A DNA stretch of 51,436 bases from Rubritepida flocculans DSM 14296 (GCF_000425365.1 NZ_AUDH01000024.1:1-51436), one strand, 5' to 3'; positions 16,432 to 25,469 are shown, counted from the stretch's first letter. Program-made: numbers and translations. The notes: generated from the sequence alone by a model not told the origin.

Positions 16432-16596
16432 CTACTCGGTCGCGCGGCCCGGGGGCCAGCGCCTCGTGCGGGCGAGCCCGAGAAGGCCGGCGGCGGCCAT
16501 GCCGGCGGCGAACCCGCCGCCGAGGCCGAGCGCGAAACCGAGACGCAGCCCGCAGCGCGCCGCGCGCAGGGGCAGGCAGACGAGACGCAGCACCAT
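16432..16596 (-). CDS. Possible 54-residue membrane peptide
   Basis: Short frame from ATG 16596 to TAG at 16432. It begins MVLRLVCLPLRARCGLRLGF and passes through a Gly/Ala/Leu stretch (GLGGGFAAGMAAAGLLGLA) that could be one membrane helix with small-residue packing, ending RRWPPGRATE. A good ribosome site, AAGGGAGAGA, sits just upstream. It lies between the serine hydrolase (stop 16624) and the secreted protein on the same strand. High GC makes chance frames common, so it is tentative; codon-bias or ribosome data would decide. Confidence 0.4.
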   Translation of the reverse strand: MVLRLVCLPLRAARCGLRLGFALGLGGGFAAGMAAAGLLGLARTRRWPPGRATE

Positions 16597-16623
16597 CGAC
16601 TCTCTCCCTTCCGCGGCGCGGGG

Positions 16624-17916
16624 CTACCCCTCGCGCGCGCTCGTCACCATCGCCCCATAGACGAGGTTCTTGAACAGCATCCGCGTGTGCACGCGGTTCG
16701 AGGGGCCCTGCGCCATGAACACGCCCACCAGCCGCTCCGCGCGGTCGATGGTGAAGCTCGTGCCCCAGGCACCGGCCCACATCGCATCGCCGGGCGAGCC
16801 GGGCGCGACGGCCATCCCCTCCGCGAGGCGGACCCCGAAGCCGAGGCCGAAGCCGTAGCCCGGGCCCGTGCTGGCGGTGGGCGCGCCGCCCATGCCCAGG
16901 ATGTGGTTCGAGAGCATGTAGTTCACCACCGGCGCGGAGAGGTAGCGCCGTCCCTCGAAGACGCCGCCATTGGCGATCATCTGCGCGAAGCGGAAATAGT
17001 CCATCGAGGTGCCGATCATCCCCGCCCCGCCCTTGAGGTAGCTGCGCCCCGCCTCGTTCTGCTCGATGCGATAGGCGCGCCACATGGGCGCGGTGAGCGG
17101 GTCGGAGGCGATGCTCTCCGCAAGCCGCGGCCGCCGCCCGGGGTCGAGCCACCAGACCGTATCACGCATCCCGAGCGGCCCGGTGATGCGCTCCTCGATC
17201 AGGCGGTCCAGGCGCTGGCCGGAGACGCGCTCCAGCAGCAGCCCGAGCACATCGGTGCTGATCGAGTAGAAGAAGGTGGTTCCGGGCTGGAAGGCGAGGG
17301 GGATCTGCCCCAGCGCGCGCAGCATCTCCTCGCCCGGGACCGGCCCGTTGCGCGCCTCGATGTCGTGCCGCTCGTAGAGCTCGCGGATGCGCGGGCTCGG
17401 CGAGGCGGCGGCATAGACGAAGCCCGAGCTGTGCCGCAGCAGATCCTGCACCGTGATCGGCCGCGCCAGCGGCACATCCTCCACGCGCTCGCCCTGGCGG
17501 AGTTCCACCTTCAGCTCGCGCAGCTCCGGCAGCCAGGTGGCGATGGGGTCGGAGAGCTTGAGCCGCCCCTCCTCCATCAGCATCAGCGCCGCCACGCTGG
17601 TGAGCGGCTTGGTCATGGAGGCGAGCAGGAAGATCGCCTCCGTGTGCATCGGCCGCGTGCGCGCGTTGTCGAGATGCCCGTAGGCCTGGTGGTGGATGAT
17701 CCGCCCGTTGCGCGCGATCAGCGCCACCGCGCCGTTGAAGCTGCCGCGCTCCACCTCGCGCGCCATCGCCGGGCCGAAACGCTCCAGCCGCGCGCGGGAG
17801 AAACCCTCGATCAGGAACTCCGGCCGCTCGATCTCGGCGGCGCGCAGCGCGGCCGGGGCGGGCAGCAGCGCGCCTGCCGCGAGCAGGGCGAGAGGGCGGC
17901 GTGCGAGCATGCTCAT
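16624..17916 (-). CDS. Serine hydrolase, class C beta-lactamase/esterase fold, exported
   Basis: 430 residues. The N-terminus is a signal peptide with Ala-rich end (LLPAPAALRA). The SxxK catalytic motif is LLASMTKPLTS; FFYSIST occupies the Tyr position (YxN-like) and LLRHSSGFVY is the typical following block. The C-terminus has GAWGTSFTIDRAERLVGVFMAQ in the place of the KTG strand (here without Lys-Thr-Gly). Such proteins are usually periplasmic esterases, D-Ala peptidases or amidases. ATG 17916 overlaps the stop of the binding-protein gene (ATGA), so the two are coupled and may share a substrate. Confidence 0.88.
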   Translation of the reverse strand: MSMLARRPLALLAAGALLPAPAALRAAEIERPEFLIEGFSRARLERFGPAMAREVERGSFNGAVALIARNGRIIHHQAYGHLDNARTRPMHTEAIFLLASMTKPLTSVAALMLMEEGRLKLSDPIATWLPELRELKVELRQGERVEDVPLARPITVQDLLRHSSGFVYAAASPSPRIRELYERHDIEARNGPVPGEEMLRALGQIPLAFQPGTTFFYSISTDVLGLLLERVSGQRLDRLIEERITGPLGMRDTVWWLDPGRRPRLAESIASDPLTAPMWRAYRIEQNEAGRSYLKGGAGMIGTSMDYFRFAQMIANGGVFEGRRYLSAPVVNYMLSNHILGMGGAPTASTGPGYGFGLGFGVRLAEGMAVAPGSPGDAMWAGAWGTSFTIDRAERLVGVFMAQGPSNRVHTRMLFKNLVYGAMVTSAREG

Positions 17917-19148
17917 GTCCTCACCAGCGGGCAGCCGCCTTCGGCGAGGGGGCGGAAGGCCTCCTCCGCCGGGACGGTGGCGCGCAGCTTGTAGAAATCC
18001 CAGGGGCCGCGGCTCTCGGCGGGCGACTTGACCTCGAACAGATAGGCGGGGTGGATCTTGCGGTTGTCCTCGCGGATGCGACCCGGGCCGAAGGCGTCGT
18101 CGTCGGTGGGCATGCGTTTCATGACGTTGATCACCTCGATGCCGGAGGCCTTGGCCCGGGCCGCGCCGAGCTCCGCCACCGCCTTGAGGTAGTGGACGGC
18201 GCAGGAATAGGTGCCCGCATGCTCCTGGTTCGGCATGTTCTCGGGCGTGCGGCGCAGGATGCGGCGGGCGAGGCCGCGGGTGCGGTCGTTGAGGTCGTGG
18301 TAGAACACCTCGCACATCACCATGCCCTGGGCGGATTCGAGCCCGATGGAGCGGATGTCCTGCACGAACATGATCATGCCCGCGAGCTGCTGGCCGCGCC
18401 GCGTGAGCCCGAACTCGTGCGCCTGCTTCACGCAGTTCTGCATGTCGCCCGCCGCCATGGCGAGGCCCACCACCTTGGCCCGGCTCGCCTGCGCCTGCAC
18501 GAGGAAGGAGCTGAAATCGGTGGTGCCGGGGAAGGGGTAGCGGGCCGAGCCCATCACCCGCCCGCCCGCGCGCGTGACGAACTGGCTGGTGTCGCGTTCG
18601 AGCTGATGGCCGAAGGCGTAGTCGGCCGTGATGAAGTACCAGCTATCCCCGCCGGAGCGCACGGTGGCGCCGCCCACGACATTGGCGAACATCCAGGTGT
18701 CGTAGGTCCAGTGGATGGTGTGGGTGCTGCACTGCGCGCCCGTCAGCGCGGAGGAGGCGGCGCCGGAGGCGAGCTGCACCTTGTCGCGCTCGCGCACCAG
18801 GTTCGCCACGGCGAGCGCGATGGCGCTGTTGTTCACCTCGCAGATCATGTCCACGCCCTGGGTGTCGATCCAGCGGCGGGCGAGGGCGAGCGCGGCGTCG
18901 GGGCGGTTCTGGTGATCGCCCTGCACCACCTCGACCTGGATGCCGCGCGCGGCCATGCCGAGATCCTCGATGGCCTGCTGCACGGCGGCCACGGAGGTCG
19001 GCCCCGAGGTGTCGCGATAGGGGCCGGAGAAATCGGCCAGCACGCCGATGCGGATGGTCGCGTCGCGCGGCTGGGCGCGGCCGGGCAGGGGGGCGGCGGC
19101 GAGCGCGGCCCCGCCCGCGAGCGCGGCGCGGCGGGTCATCTCGGTCAT
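17913..19148 (-). CDS. ABC transporter substrate-binding protein, branched-chain amino acid (LivK) type
   Basis: 411 residues. The N-terminus MTEMTRRAALAGGAALAAAP looks like a twin-arginine-like or Sec signal ending at GRAQ. The mature protein begins RDATIRIGVLADFSGPYRDTSG, the classic type I periplasmic-binding start, with GVDMICEVNNSAIALAVANLV further on. Expected ligands are amino acids, amides or aromatic acids. No LivHMGF permease genes are nearby. A GGAA site precedes ATG 19148. It lies 44 bp after the devA-like ATPase and is coupled to a serine hydrolase. Confidence 0.88.
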   Translation of the reverse strand: MTEMTRRAALAGGAALAAAPLPGRAQPRDATIRIGVLADFSGPYRDTSGPTSVAAVQQAIEDLGMAARGIQVEVVQGDHQNRPDAALALARRWIDTQGVDMICEVNNSAIALAVANLVRERDKVQLASGAASSALTGAQCSTHTIHWTYDTWMFANVVGGATVRSGGDSWYFITADYAFGHQLERDTSQFVTRAGGRVMGSARYPFPGTTDFSSFLVQAQASRAKVVGLAMAAGDMQNCVKQAHEFGLTRRGQQLAGMIMFVQDIRSIGLESAQGMVMCEVFYHDLNDRTRGLARRILRRTPENMPNQEHAGTYSCAVHYLKAVAELGAARAKASGIEVINVMKRMPTDDDAFGPGRIREDNRKIHPAYLFEVKSPAESRGPWDFYKLRATVPAEEAFRPLAEGGCPLVRT

Positions 19149-19192
19149 GGTCGGTTCCTTCCCCGTCTGTTTTGCGGGGATGCTGCGCGCCC

Positions 19193-19900
19193 TCAGGCCG
19201 GGGCGCAAGTGCGTTGATCGGCCTCGATGCGGCCGTCGCGCAGGCTGACCATGCGGTCGAAACGGTCGAAGATCTTTTCGTCATGCGTGACGACGAGCAC
19301 GGCCACCCCCTGCTCGCGCGCCACCTGGCGCAGCAGCGCCATGACGACGCGCGCGCGCTCCGAGTCGAGCGCGGCGGTGGGCTCGTCGGCCAGGATGATG
19401 GCGGGGCGGTTGGCCAGCGCCCGGGCGATGGCCACCCGCTGCGCCTCGCCGCCCGAGAGCTTGGCGGGCATGGCATGGGCGCGCCGGCCCACGTCGAGGT
19501 GATCGAGCAGCGCGCGGGCGCGCCGCCGCGCCTCGGCGAGCGGGGTGCCCGCCAGCGTCATGGCCAGCGCCACATTGTCCGTCGCATCCAGGAACGGGAG
19601 AAGGTTGTGGAACTGGAAGATGAAGCCGATGCGCGTGCGCCGCAGCGCGCGCAGATCCTTGATGCGCCAGCCGCCCTCCCAGACCGTCTCGCCCGCGAGG
19701 CGCATCACCCCCGCATCGGGTTCGAGGATGCAGGCGATGACGTTGAGCAGCGTGGACTTGCCGCTGCCCGAGGGGCCGCGCAGCCCCACCACCTCGCCGC
19801 CCGAGACGCTGAGATGGATGTCCGTCAGCGCCTGCACCCGCGCCTCGCCCTGGCCGAAGCCCTTGGCGATTCCGGCGAGCTCCACGAGCGGCGCGCTCAT
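19193..19900 (-). CDS. ABC exporter ATPase, DevA/LolD/MacB type
   Basis: 235 residues. Walker A is RGPSGSGKSTLLN, the signature KLSGGEAQRVAIARAL, Walker B AIILADEPTAALD, and the switch His in VVTHDEKIF. The size and the block RRTRIGFIFQFHNLLPFLDATDNV match DevA/LolD exporters, not importers. ATG 19900 overlaps the permease stop (ATGA). It should energise the DevC-like permease and HlyD-type adaptor encoded directly upstream. Confidence 0.93.
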   Translation of the reverse strand: MSAPLVELAGIAKGFGQGEARVQALTDIHLSVSGGEVVGLRGPSGSGKSTLLNVIACILEPDAGVMRLAGETVWEGGWRIKDLRALRRTRIGFIFQFHNLLPFLDATDNVALAMTLAGTPLAEARRRARALLDHLDVGRRAHAMPAKLSGGEAQRVAIARALANRPAIILADEPTAALDSERARVVMALLRQVAREQGVAVLVVTHDEKIFDRFDRMVSLRDGRIEADQRTCAPA

Positions 19901-21090
19901 CCGCCCAGCGCCTTCGCGGGGTCTATGCGCAGCGCCGCGCGCACGCCGAGCAGGCTCGCGAGCAGGCAGATCGCGAAGACGACGAGGCCCACCCCCGCCA
20001 CCTCCTCCGGCCCCAAGGCGACGCGGCGGGGGAAGGCGTCCTTGCCGGAGAGGACGAGGGCGGTGGCCAGGGCGAAACTCGCCGCGCCCATCAGCAGCGC
20101 CTGCTGCATCACGAGGGCGACGATGGTGCGATCCGGCGCGCCGATCAGCTTGAGGGTCGCGATCTCGCGCAGCTTGTCCATGGTGAGCATGTAGACGATC
20201 AGCGCCACGATCACGCCGGAGACGAGCAGCAGCACCACGGTGAAGAGGCCGAGCTGCCGGCGCGCGCGCTCCACCACGCTGCGCGTCAGCACCTCCTCCT
20301 GCTCGGCCGCCGTCAGCGCCGCGAGGTGCTTCCAGCGCCGCAGCTCCTCCGCCAGCCGCGCCGCGTCCGCGGCGGGATCGAGCCGCGCGATCACGGCGTT
20401 CACCGTGTCCTGCGAGGGGGCCGCGCCGCCCGCGGCCTGGGCGCGGCGCGCGGCGGGCGGGTTGAGGCGGAACTGGATCTCCTGCGCGTCGCGCAGCGCG
20501 ATCCAGGCCAGCGGATCGCCGCCGGAGGAGACGGTGCGCGCCGTCAGCCCCACCACGGTGAAGCGCAGCCCCGCGATCTCCACCACCGCGCCGACCGGCA
20601 GGCGGGCGCTGCGGTCGAGCACCATCTCGCGCCGCGCCCCGCCGGGCGGGCGGCCGGCGACCGTGGCGGGCGGGCCGCCAGGGCGATCCAGCTCGAAACC
20701 CACGAGCTGCAGGCGCAGCGAGGCCCCGATCCGCTCGCGCCCGGTCTCGTCGCGGAAGGCGCCGGCCGCGGAGGCGGCGGCGGTGCCGGCCACGCGCGCC
20801 TCCACGGTCTGGAAGGTCACGCTGCCCGCCTCGCGCACGCCGGCCAGGCGGGCCACCGCCTCGCGCGTATCGCCGGGGATGCGGCTCGCCTCCGCGAAGG
20901 GGCCGCGGGTGCCGCCCTCCACCACCCAGAGCTCCGCGCGCAGCGCGCGGGAGAGCGCGAGCGCCTCCTCCACCACGCCGCGATAGATGCCCACCATGGC
21001 AAGCGCGACGCCGAGCAGCAGCGCGAGCCCCGCGCAGGTCAGCAGGAAGCGGCCGAGCTTGTGGCGGATGTCGCGCAGCGCGAGGTTCAC
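19897..21090 (-). CDS. ABC exporter permease, DevC/FtsX (MacB) type
   Basis: 397 residues. One N-terminal membrane helix (FLLTCAGLALLLGVALAMVG), a large periplasmic domain, then three C-terminal helices (LGLFTVVLLLVSGVIVALIV; IVALVMQQALLMGAASFALA; VGLVVFAICLLASLLGVRAAL) with the coupling segment LREIATLKLIGAPDRTI between them. This is the MacB/DevC topology. Starts at GTG 21090 inside the HlyD stop (GTGA). It likely works with the adaptor and ATPase on either side to move a substrate from the inner membrane or periplasm outward. Confidence 0.9.
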   Translation of the reverse strand: MNLALRDIRHKLGRFLLTCAGLALLLGVALAMVGIYRGVVEEALALSRALRAELWVVEGGTRGPFAEASRIPGDTREAVARLAGVREAGSVTFQTVEARVAGTAAASAAGAFRDETGRERIGASLRLQLVGFELDRPGGPPATVAGRPPGGARREMVLDRSARLPVGAVVEIAGLRFTVVGLTARTVSSGGDPLAWIALRDAQEIQFRLNPPAARRAQAAGGAAPSQDTVNAVIARLDPAADAARLAEELRRWKHLAALTAAEQEEVLTRSVVERARRQLGLFTVVLLLVSGVIVALIVYMLTMDKLREIATLKLIGAPDRTIVALVMQQALLMGAASFALATALVLSGKDAFPRRVALGPEEVAGVGLVVFAICLLASLLGVRAALRIDPAKALGG

Positions 21091-22223
21091 GGCATCGCGC
21101 GCGCGGCGCGCCCTTCGCGGAAACCGGGCTCGATGCGCGTGGCCACCGCGAGCCCCGCCGGGGTGTCGGGCGCGAGGGCAAGGCGCGAATCGAGCGTGCG
21201 CGCCACGAAGGCGACGCGCCGGCGGCGCAGCACGCCGTTCTCCACTACCCAGACCATGCCCTGGCTGCCGTCGAAGCCCAGCACGGCGGCCTCGGGCACG
21301 AGCCGCGCCTCGGCCAGCCGGCCCGTCTCGATCTCCACGCTGATCTGCTCGCCCAGCACCGGGCGCTCGGGGCAGCGCTCGCAACGCAGGTTCACGCGCC
21401 GCTCCTCCGTCGTGCGGTCGGCCTCGAGGCCGATGCGGACCACGCGGGCGGGAAAGACCTCGCCGGGCAGGGAGCGCAGCCGCACCATGGCGGGCTGCCC
21501 CTCGCGGATGCGCCCCGCGCGCGCCTCGTCCACATGCGCGAGCGCCCAGAGGCTGTCGGGCGGGATCAGTGTGAACACCACCTCGCCCGGCGCCAGCGCC
21601 ACGCCGGGCTCGCGGTGCCGGGCGATGACCAGCGCCTCGTAGGGCGCGCGCAGCTCGTGCTTGGCGAGGGCGGTGCGCTCGGCGAGCAGATTCGCCTCGG
21701 CGTCGGCCAGGGCGGCGCGCGCCACGGCGAGATCGGCGCGCGCCACGGCGAGGTCGGCGGCGGCGGAGGCGGCCTCGGTTTCCGCGATCTCGGCGGCCTC
21801 CACGCTCGCCGTGCCGCGATTGGCGAGCTCGCGCCGCCGCTGCGCGAGGCTGCGCTTCTGCTGGTACTGCACATTGGCCCGCTCGACGACGGCCGCGACC
21901 CGCCCCTGCTGCGCCTGCGCGGAGGCGAGCACGGCCTCGGCCCGGGCGAGGCGCGCGCGCTGCGAGGCCGCATCGAGCCGCGCGAGAACGGCGCCGGCGG
22001 GCACCCGGTCGCCATGGTCGGCCAGCACCTCGAGCAGCACGCCGGAGACCTCGAAGCCGACGCGCGAGAGCACCTGCGCCTCGACGGTGCCGAGGCCGAA
22101 GACGCGCAGCGGCACATCGCGCTCCACCTGCGCCACCTGCACGGGGATGGGCCGCTGCTGCCAGAACCAGAGGCCGCCGGCCGCGAGCAGCAGCAGCGAA
22201 AGGGCGAGAAGCGCGCGCTTCAT
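21087..22223 (-). CDS. HlyD/DevB-family periplasmic adaptor subunit
   Basis: 378 residues. N-terminal anchor helix (ALLALSLLLLAAGGLWFW), lipoyl half near GVLLEVLADHGDRVPAGAVLARLD, a long Ala/Glu/Arg coiled-coil hairpin (about 85-180), second lipoyl half HELRAPYEALVIARHREPGVAL, then beta-barrel domain. An unusual CxxC pair, LRCERCPERPVLGEQ, lies in the barrel region. ATG 22223 is coupled to the copD stop (ATGA) and its stop to the permease GTG. The link to copC-copD suggests a role in metal or metal-stress export, but that is only from context. Confidence 0.9.
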   Translation of the reverse strand: MKRALLALSLLLLAAGGLWFWQQRPIPVQVAQVERDVPLRVFGLGTVEAQVLSRVGFEVSGVLLEVLADHGDRVPAGAVLARLDAASQRARLARAEAVLASAQAQQGRVAAVVERANVQYQQKRSLAQRRRELANRGTASVEAAEIAETEAASAAADLAVARADLAVARAALADAEANLLAERTALAKHELRAPYEALVIARHREPGVALAPGEVVFTLIPPDSLWALAHVDEARAGRIREGQPAMVRLRSLPGEVFPARVVRIGLEADRTTEERRVNLRCERCPERPVLGEQISVEIETGRLAEARLVPEAAVLGFDGSQGMVWVVENGVLRRRRVAFVARTLDSRLALAPDTPAGLAVATRIEPGFREGRAARAMP

Positions 22224-23116
22224 GAGGAGATCCTGTGGCCCGCGTCGAGGGGATGCACCGAGACCATCTCCGCCGCGGCCCAGAACACGAGCAGGGCAAG
22301 CCCCGCCTCCCGGCGGATGGAGCGCGCCAGCCGCGCGCCCGCGCCCGGTTCGCCGCGCGCCAGCGCCGGCACCAGAAGAAAGCGATGGCGGGCCGCGAGC
22401 GCCGCCATCGCCGCCACCAGCAGAAGCTTCGCCATCATTCCCCAACCATACCAGGAGGCCAGGAGGAGATCCCAGCGCCGGACGAGCAGAATGGCCAGCA
22501 GCAGCCCCGTGCCGGCCAGCACCCCCACCGCCGCCGCGCCGAGCGGCAACCAGCGCGCGAGCAGCGCGCCATCGCCCGCCTGCGCGGCGCGCCACAGCAG
22601 GGGCAGGCTGCCCACCCAGAAGCCCACCGCCATGAGGTGCAGCGTGACGAGGGCGGCCAGCTCCTGCCTCGGCCGGTAGAGGGTGGAGTGGCCGAGCGCG
22701 GCGTAGCTTGCCGCCACCATCAGCGCGCCCATCGCCGCCAGCGCCGTCGCCGCCGTCCAGCGCAGCGTCCCGCCCAGCAGCAGGAGCAGCCCGGCGAGCC
22801 GCAGCCAGAAGGCGTCGCCGATGCGCGAGATCATCATGGCCTGCCAGGTCGCGCCGTCCAGGGCGCTCTCGCCGCCCGTCAGCACGAGCGCGCGCAGCGG
22901 CAGGGAGGCGAGCGAGACGGCGATGCCCGCCAGCGCGGCGGCCAGCAGCCAGCGTCGCGCCAATGCGCGCGGGGCCTCGCCCAGCCCCGACCCGGCCAGG
23001 GCGAGGAGCAGACCCACTCCGGCCGCCGTGAGGGAGGTGGCGTAGAGCCCCGCGCGCAGCAGCACTGTCGCGCCGTCGAGCAGGCTCGGCTCCGGCTGGA
23101 GGAATTCGAGGATCAT
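22220..23116 (-). CDS. copD: CopD-family copper membrane protein
   Basis: 298 residues with about eight hydrophobic helices. The blocks MMISRIGDAFWLRLAGLLLL, LVTLHLMAVGFWVGSLPLLW and SWYGWGMMAKLLLVAAM are typical of CopD/PcoD membrane domains; His residues in LGHSTLYRP and TLHLMAVGFW are candidate metal ligands. CopD is thought to move copper across the inner membrane, with CopC handing it over in the periplasm. ATG 23116 overlaps the copC stop (ATGA); its own stop overlaps the HlyD start. Confidence 0.9.
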   Translation of the reverse strand: MILEFLQPEPSLLDGATVLLRAGLYATSLTAAGVGLLLALAGSGLGEAPRALARRWLLAAALAGIAVSLASLPLRALVLTGGESALDGATWQAMMISRIGDAFWLRLAGLLLLLGGTLRWTAATALAAMGALMVAASYAALGHSTLYRPRQELAALVTLHLMAVGFWVGSLPLLWRAAQAGDGALLARWLPLGAAAVGVLAGTGLLLAILLVRRWDLLLASWYGWGMMAKLLLVAAMAALAARHRFLLVPALARGEPGAGARLARSIRREAGLALLVFWAAAEMVSVHPLDAGHRISS

Positions 23117-23454
23117 GGCGTCACCGTGAAGCGGATCGCGCCGCGGATGGGGTGGCCATCGGCCGAGATGGCGCGCCATTCCAGCACGAAATCGCCGGGC
23201 GGCAGCGGCGCCTCGGGGGTGGCGCGCGCCTCCTGGGCGGGCTCGGCGCCGGCCTGCCGCCGCAGGGCGATGGTGCGGCCCGAGGCGTCGCGCAGCCGCA
23301 GCGCCGTGACCTGCACGCGCTCGTTGAACCGCAGGAGAATCTCCTCGGGCGGCGCGGCGAGGCGCGCGCCCGGTGCCGGGACGCTCCCGCGCAGCTCGGA
23401 ATGCGCAAGGGCCGGCCAGGGCAGCAGCAGAGACAGAAGAATCAGGCGCCTCAT
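23113..23454 (-). CDS. copC: Periplasmic copper-binding protein CopC
   Basis: 113 residues. The signal peptide ends PWPALA so the mature protein would begin with His (HSELRGSVPAPGARL), giving an N-terminal histidine brace. ISADGHPIRGAIRF supplies the Asp and His that complete the Cu(II) site in known CopC proteins. No Met-rich Cu(I) loop is evident, so it looks like a Cu(II)-only type. The gene begins 44 bp after dctM on the same strand and is coupled to copD. No clear ribosome site or copper operator is visible. Confidence 0.92.
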   Translation of the reverse strand: MRRLILLSLLLPWPALAHSELRGSVPAPGARLAAPPEEILLRFNERVQVTALRLRDASGRTIALRRQAGAEPAQEARATPEAPLPPGDFVLEWRAISADGHPIRGAIRFTVTP

Positions 23455-23498
23455 CGGGAAAGCTTCGGCCTTCCCATCATGGTCAGGTCAAGCGCGCC

Positions 23499-24776
23499 TC
23501 AGCGGAACACGAGATGCGGCAGCGCGAGGGTGAGCCACGGGACATAGGTGATCACCATCAGGCAGCCCAGGATCACGGCGATGAAGACCGCGAGGTAGCG
23601 CATCATCCGGTCCAGGCCGCAGCCCGCCACCTGCGCGGCGGCGAAGAGGTTCACGCCGAAGGGCGGCGTCACCATGCCCAGCGCCAGGTTCACTACCATG
23701 ATCATGCCGAAATGCACGCCGTCTATGCCGAGCCGCCCGGCGGCCTCCTGCAGGATGGGCGCGAGCACGATGATGGAGGCCGAGGTCTCGATGAACATGC
23801 CCACGACGAACAGGAACAGGTTCACGATCAGCAGGTATTCGCCGGGGCTGTCGAAGGTGCGCACCAGCCAGCCCGCCATCGCGTCCGGCACGCCCTGGCG
23901 GTTGAGCAGCCAGGAGAAGAGCCCCGCGCAGGCGATGATGAACATGATCACCGCCGAGGTGATCACGCTCTTGCGGAAGATGGGGAAGAGGTCGCGCAGG
24001 CGGATTTCGCGGTGGACGAGCACGCCCACGATCAGCGCATAGACCACGGCGACCACCGAGGCCTCGGTGGGGGTGGTGACGCCGCCGTAGATCCCGCCCA
24101 GCACCAGCACGGGCATCAGCAGCGCGAAGCCCGCCTGGCGGGTGGCGGCGAGAAGCGGCAGCCGGCCCTCGCCGTCGCGCCTGCCCCAGCCGCAGACGCG
24201 GCACCAGATCAGCACCGTGGCGATCAGCGCGCCCCCGATCAGCAGCCCCGGCGCGAAGCCCGCGATGAAGAGCTCCGGAATGGAGGTCTGCGTCGTCACG
24301 CCGTAGAGGATCATGGGGATGGAGGGCGGGATCACCACGCCGAGCTCGGCCGCCGTGGCCTGCAGCGCGGCGGCGAAGCCCACCGGATAGCCCGCGCGCA
24401 CCAGGGCGGGGATCATGATCGCGCCGATGGCGAAGGTGGTGGCGACCGAGCTGCCCGAGATGGCGGCGAAGATCATGCAGGTGACGACGCAGGTGGCCGC
24501 GAGCCCCCCCTGGATGCCGCCCACGATGGCGCGCGCGAACTCGACCAGCCGGCGCGAGATGCCGCCCACATCCATCAGGTTGCCGGCCAGGATGAAGAAG
24601 GGGATGGCCGCCAGCGGGAAGCGGTCCAGCGCGACGAAGAGCTGCTGCGCGGCCACGATCAGCGGGAAGCTGGTGAACTGCGTGACGCCCACCACCGCCG
24701 CCACGCCGATGGCCACCGCCACCGGCACCGACAGCGCGAAGAGCACCAGCATGACGGTGAGCATGACGCCGCCCAT
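23499..24776 (-). CDS. dctM: TRAP transporter large permease DctM
   Basis: 425 residues, about 12 helices. Family blocks are FVALDRFPLAAIPFFILAGNLM, FAAISGSSVATTFAIGAIMIPAL, AELGVVIPPSIPMILYGV and GMVTPPFGVNLFAA. It moves the substrate with sodium across the inner membrane. The ATG at 24776 has AAGGAGG upstream. It follows dctQ by 28 bp and precedes copC by 44 bp. Confidence 0.95.
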   Translation of the reverse strand: MGGVMLTVMLVLFALSVPVAVAIGVAAVVGVTQFTSFPLIVAAQQLFVALDRFPLAAIPFFILAGNLMDVGGISRRLVEFARAIVGGIQGGLAATCVVTCMIFAAISGSSVATTFAIGAIMIPALVRAGYPVGFAAALQATAAELGVVIPPSIPMILYGVTTQTSIPELFIAGFAPGLLIGGALIATVLIWCRVCGWGRRDGEGRLPLLAATRQAGFALLMPVLVLGGIYGGVTTPTEASVVAVVYALIVGVLVHREIRLRDLFPIFRKSVITSAVIMFIIACAGLFSWLLNRQGVPDAMAGWLVRTFDSPGEYLLIVNLFLFVVGMFIETSASIIVLAPILQEAAGRLGIDGVHFGMIMVVNLALGMVTPPFGVNLFAAAQVAGCGLDRMMRYLAVFIAVILGCLMVITYVPWLTLALPHLVFR

Positions 24777-24804
24777 CAGCGCGCCTCCTTGCCGGCCGGC
24801 GGCC

Positions 24805-25401
24805 TCACGCCGCGTTGTCCAGTTCCGCGCTGCGGCGGTCGAAGAAATGCGCGAGCACGCCCACCATGGCGAAGACCGCGCCGATGGGAATGGCCGCATA
24901 GCCCCAGGCCATCGAGATTTCGAGCCCCGCCATTTCCTGGAAGCGCACGCGCTCGGCCATGATCCAGCCGAACCAGAACATCACGCCCAGCAGCGAGAGG
25001 CAGAAGGCGAGGCCCGCCGCCTCGACGGCGCGGCGCAGCGCCCCGCGCGAGAGCTGGTGCAGCAGGTCGATGGAGACGAGCGCCCCCGCCCGCAGCGCGA
25101 CCGCAAGCCCGATATAGGCCATCCAGATCAGCGCCGTGCGCACCAGCGCCTCGGACCAGATGGAGGGCGTCTCGGTGGCGAAGCGCGCCACCACCTGCCA
25201 GGCGCCCGCGAAGACCGCGACCGCCAGCGCCAGCACCGAGAGCAGGGCGGCGACGCCGGTGCTGAGGCGATCGAGCCCCAGCACGGCGCGGCGCAGCGCC
25301 GCGCGCGGCCCCTTCCCTGATCCGGCCCAGAGCGCGAGGCCCACCGTCGCCAGCGTGGCCGCGACGGTGACCTGCAGCGGCAGGAGGTTCATCGGATTCA
25401 T
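24805..25401 (-). CDS. dctQ: TRAP transporter small permease DctQ
   Basis: 198 residues, longer than many DctQ proteins because of an extra N-terminal helix (LLPLQVTVAATLATVGLALW). Four DctQ helices follow, with the block TPSIWSEALVRTALIWMAYIG and RAGALVSIDLLHQ diagnostic of the family. Two nearby ATGs (25401, 25392) are possible; neither has a strong ribosome site, so translation may be linked to dctP 68 bp upstream. Inner membrane partner of DctM. Confidence 0.9.
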   Translation of the reverse strand: MNPMNLLPLQVTVAATLATVGLALWAGSGKGPRAALRRAVLGLDRLSTGVAALLSVLALAVAVFAGAWQVVARFATETPSIWSEALVRTALIWMAYIGLAVALRAGALVSIDLLHQLSRGALRRAVEAAGLAFCLSLLGVMFWFGWIMAERVRFQEMAGLEISMAWGYAAIPIGAVFAMVGVLAHFFDRRSAELDNAA

Positions 25402-25469
25402 GCGGGACGCCCGGTGCGGTGCGGGAGCGGGAAGGGCGCGGGCGGGCCGCGCCCTCGCCAAGCGGCGGC

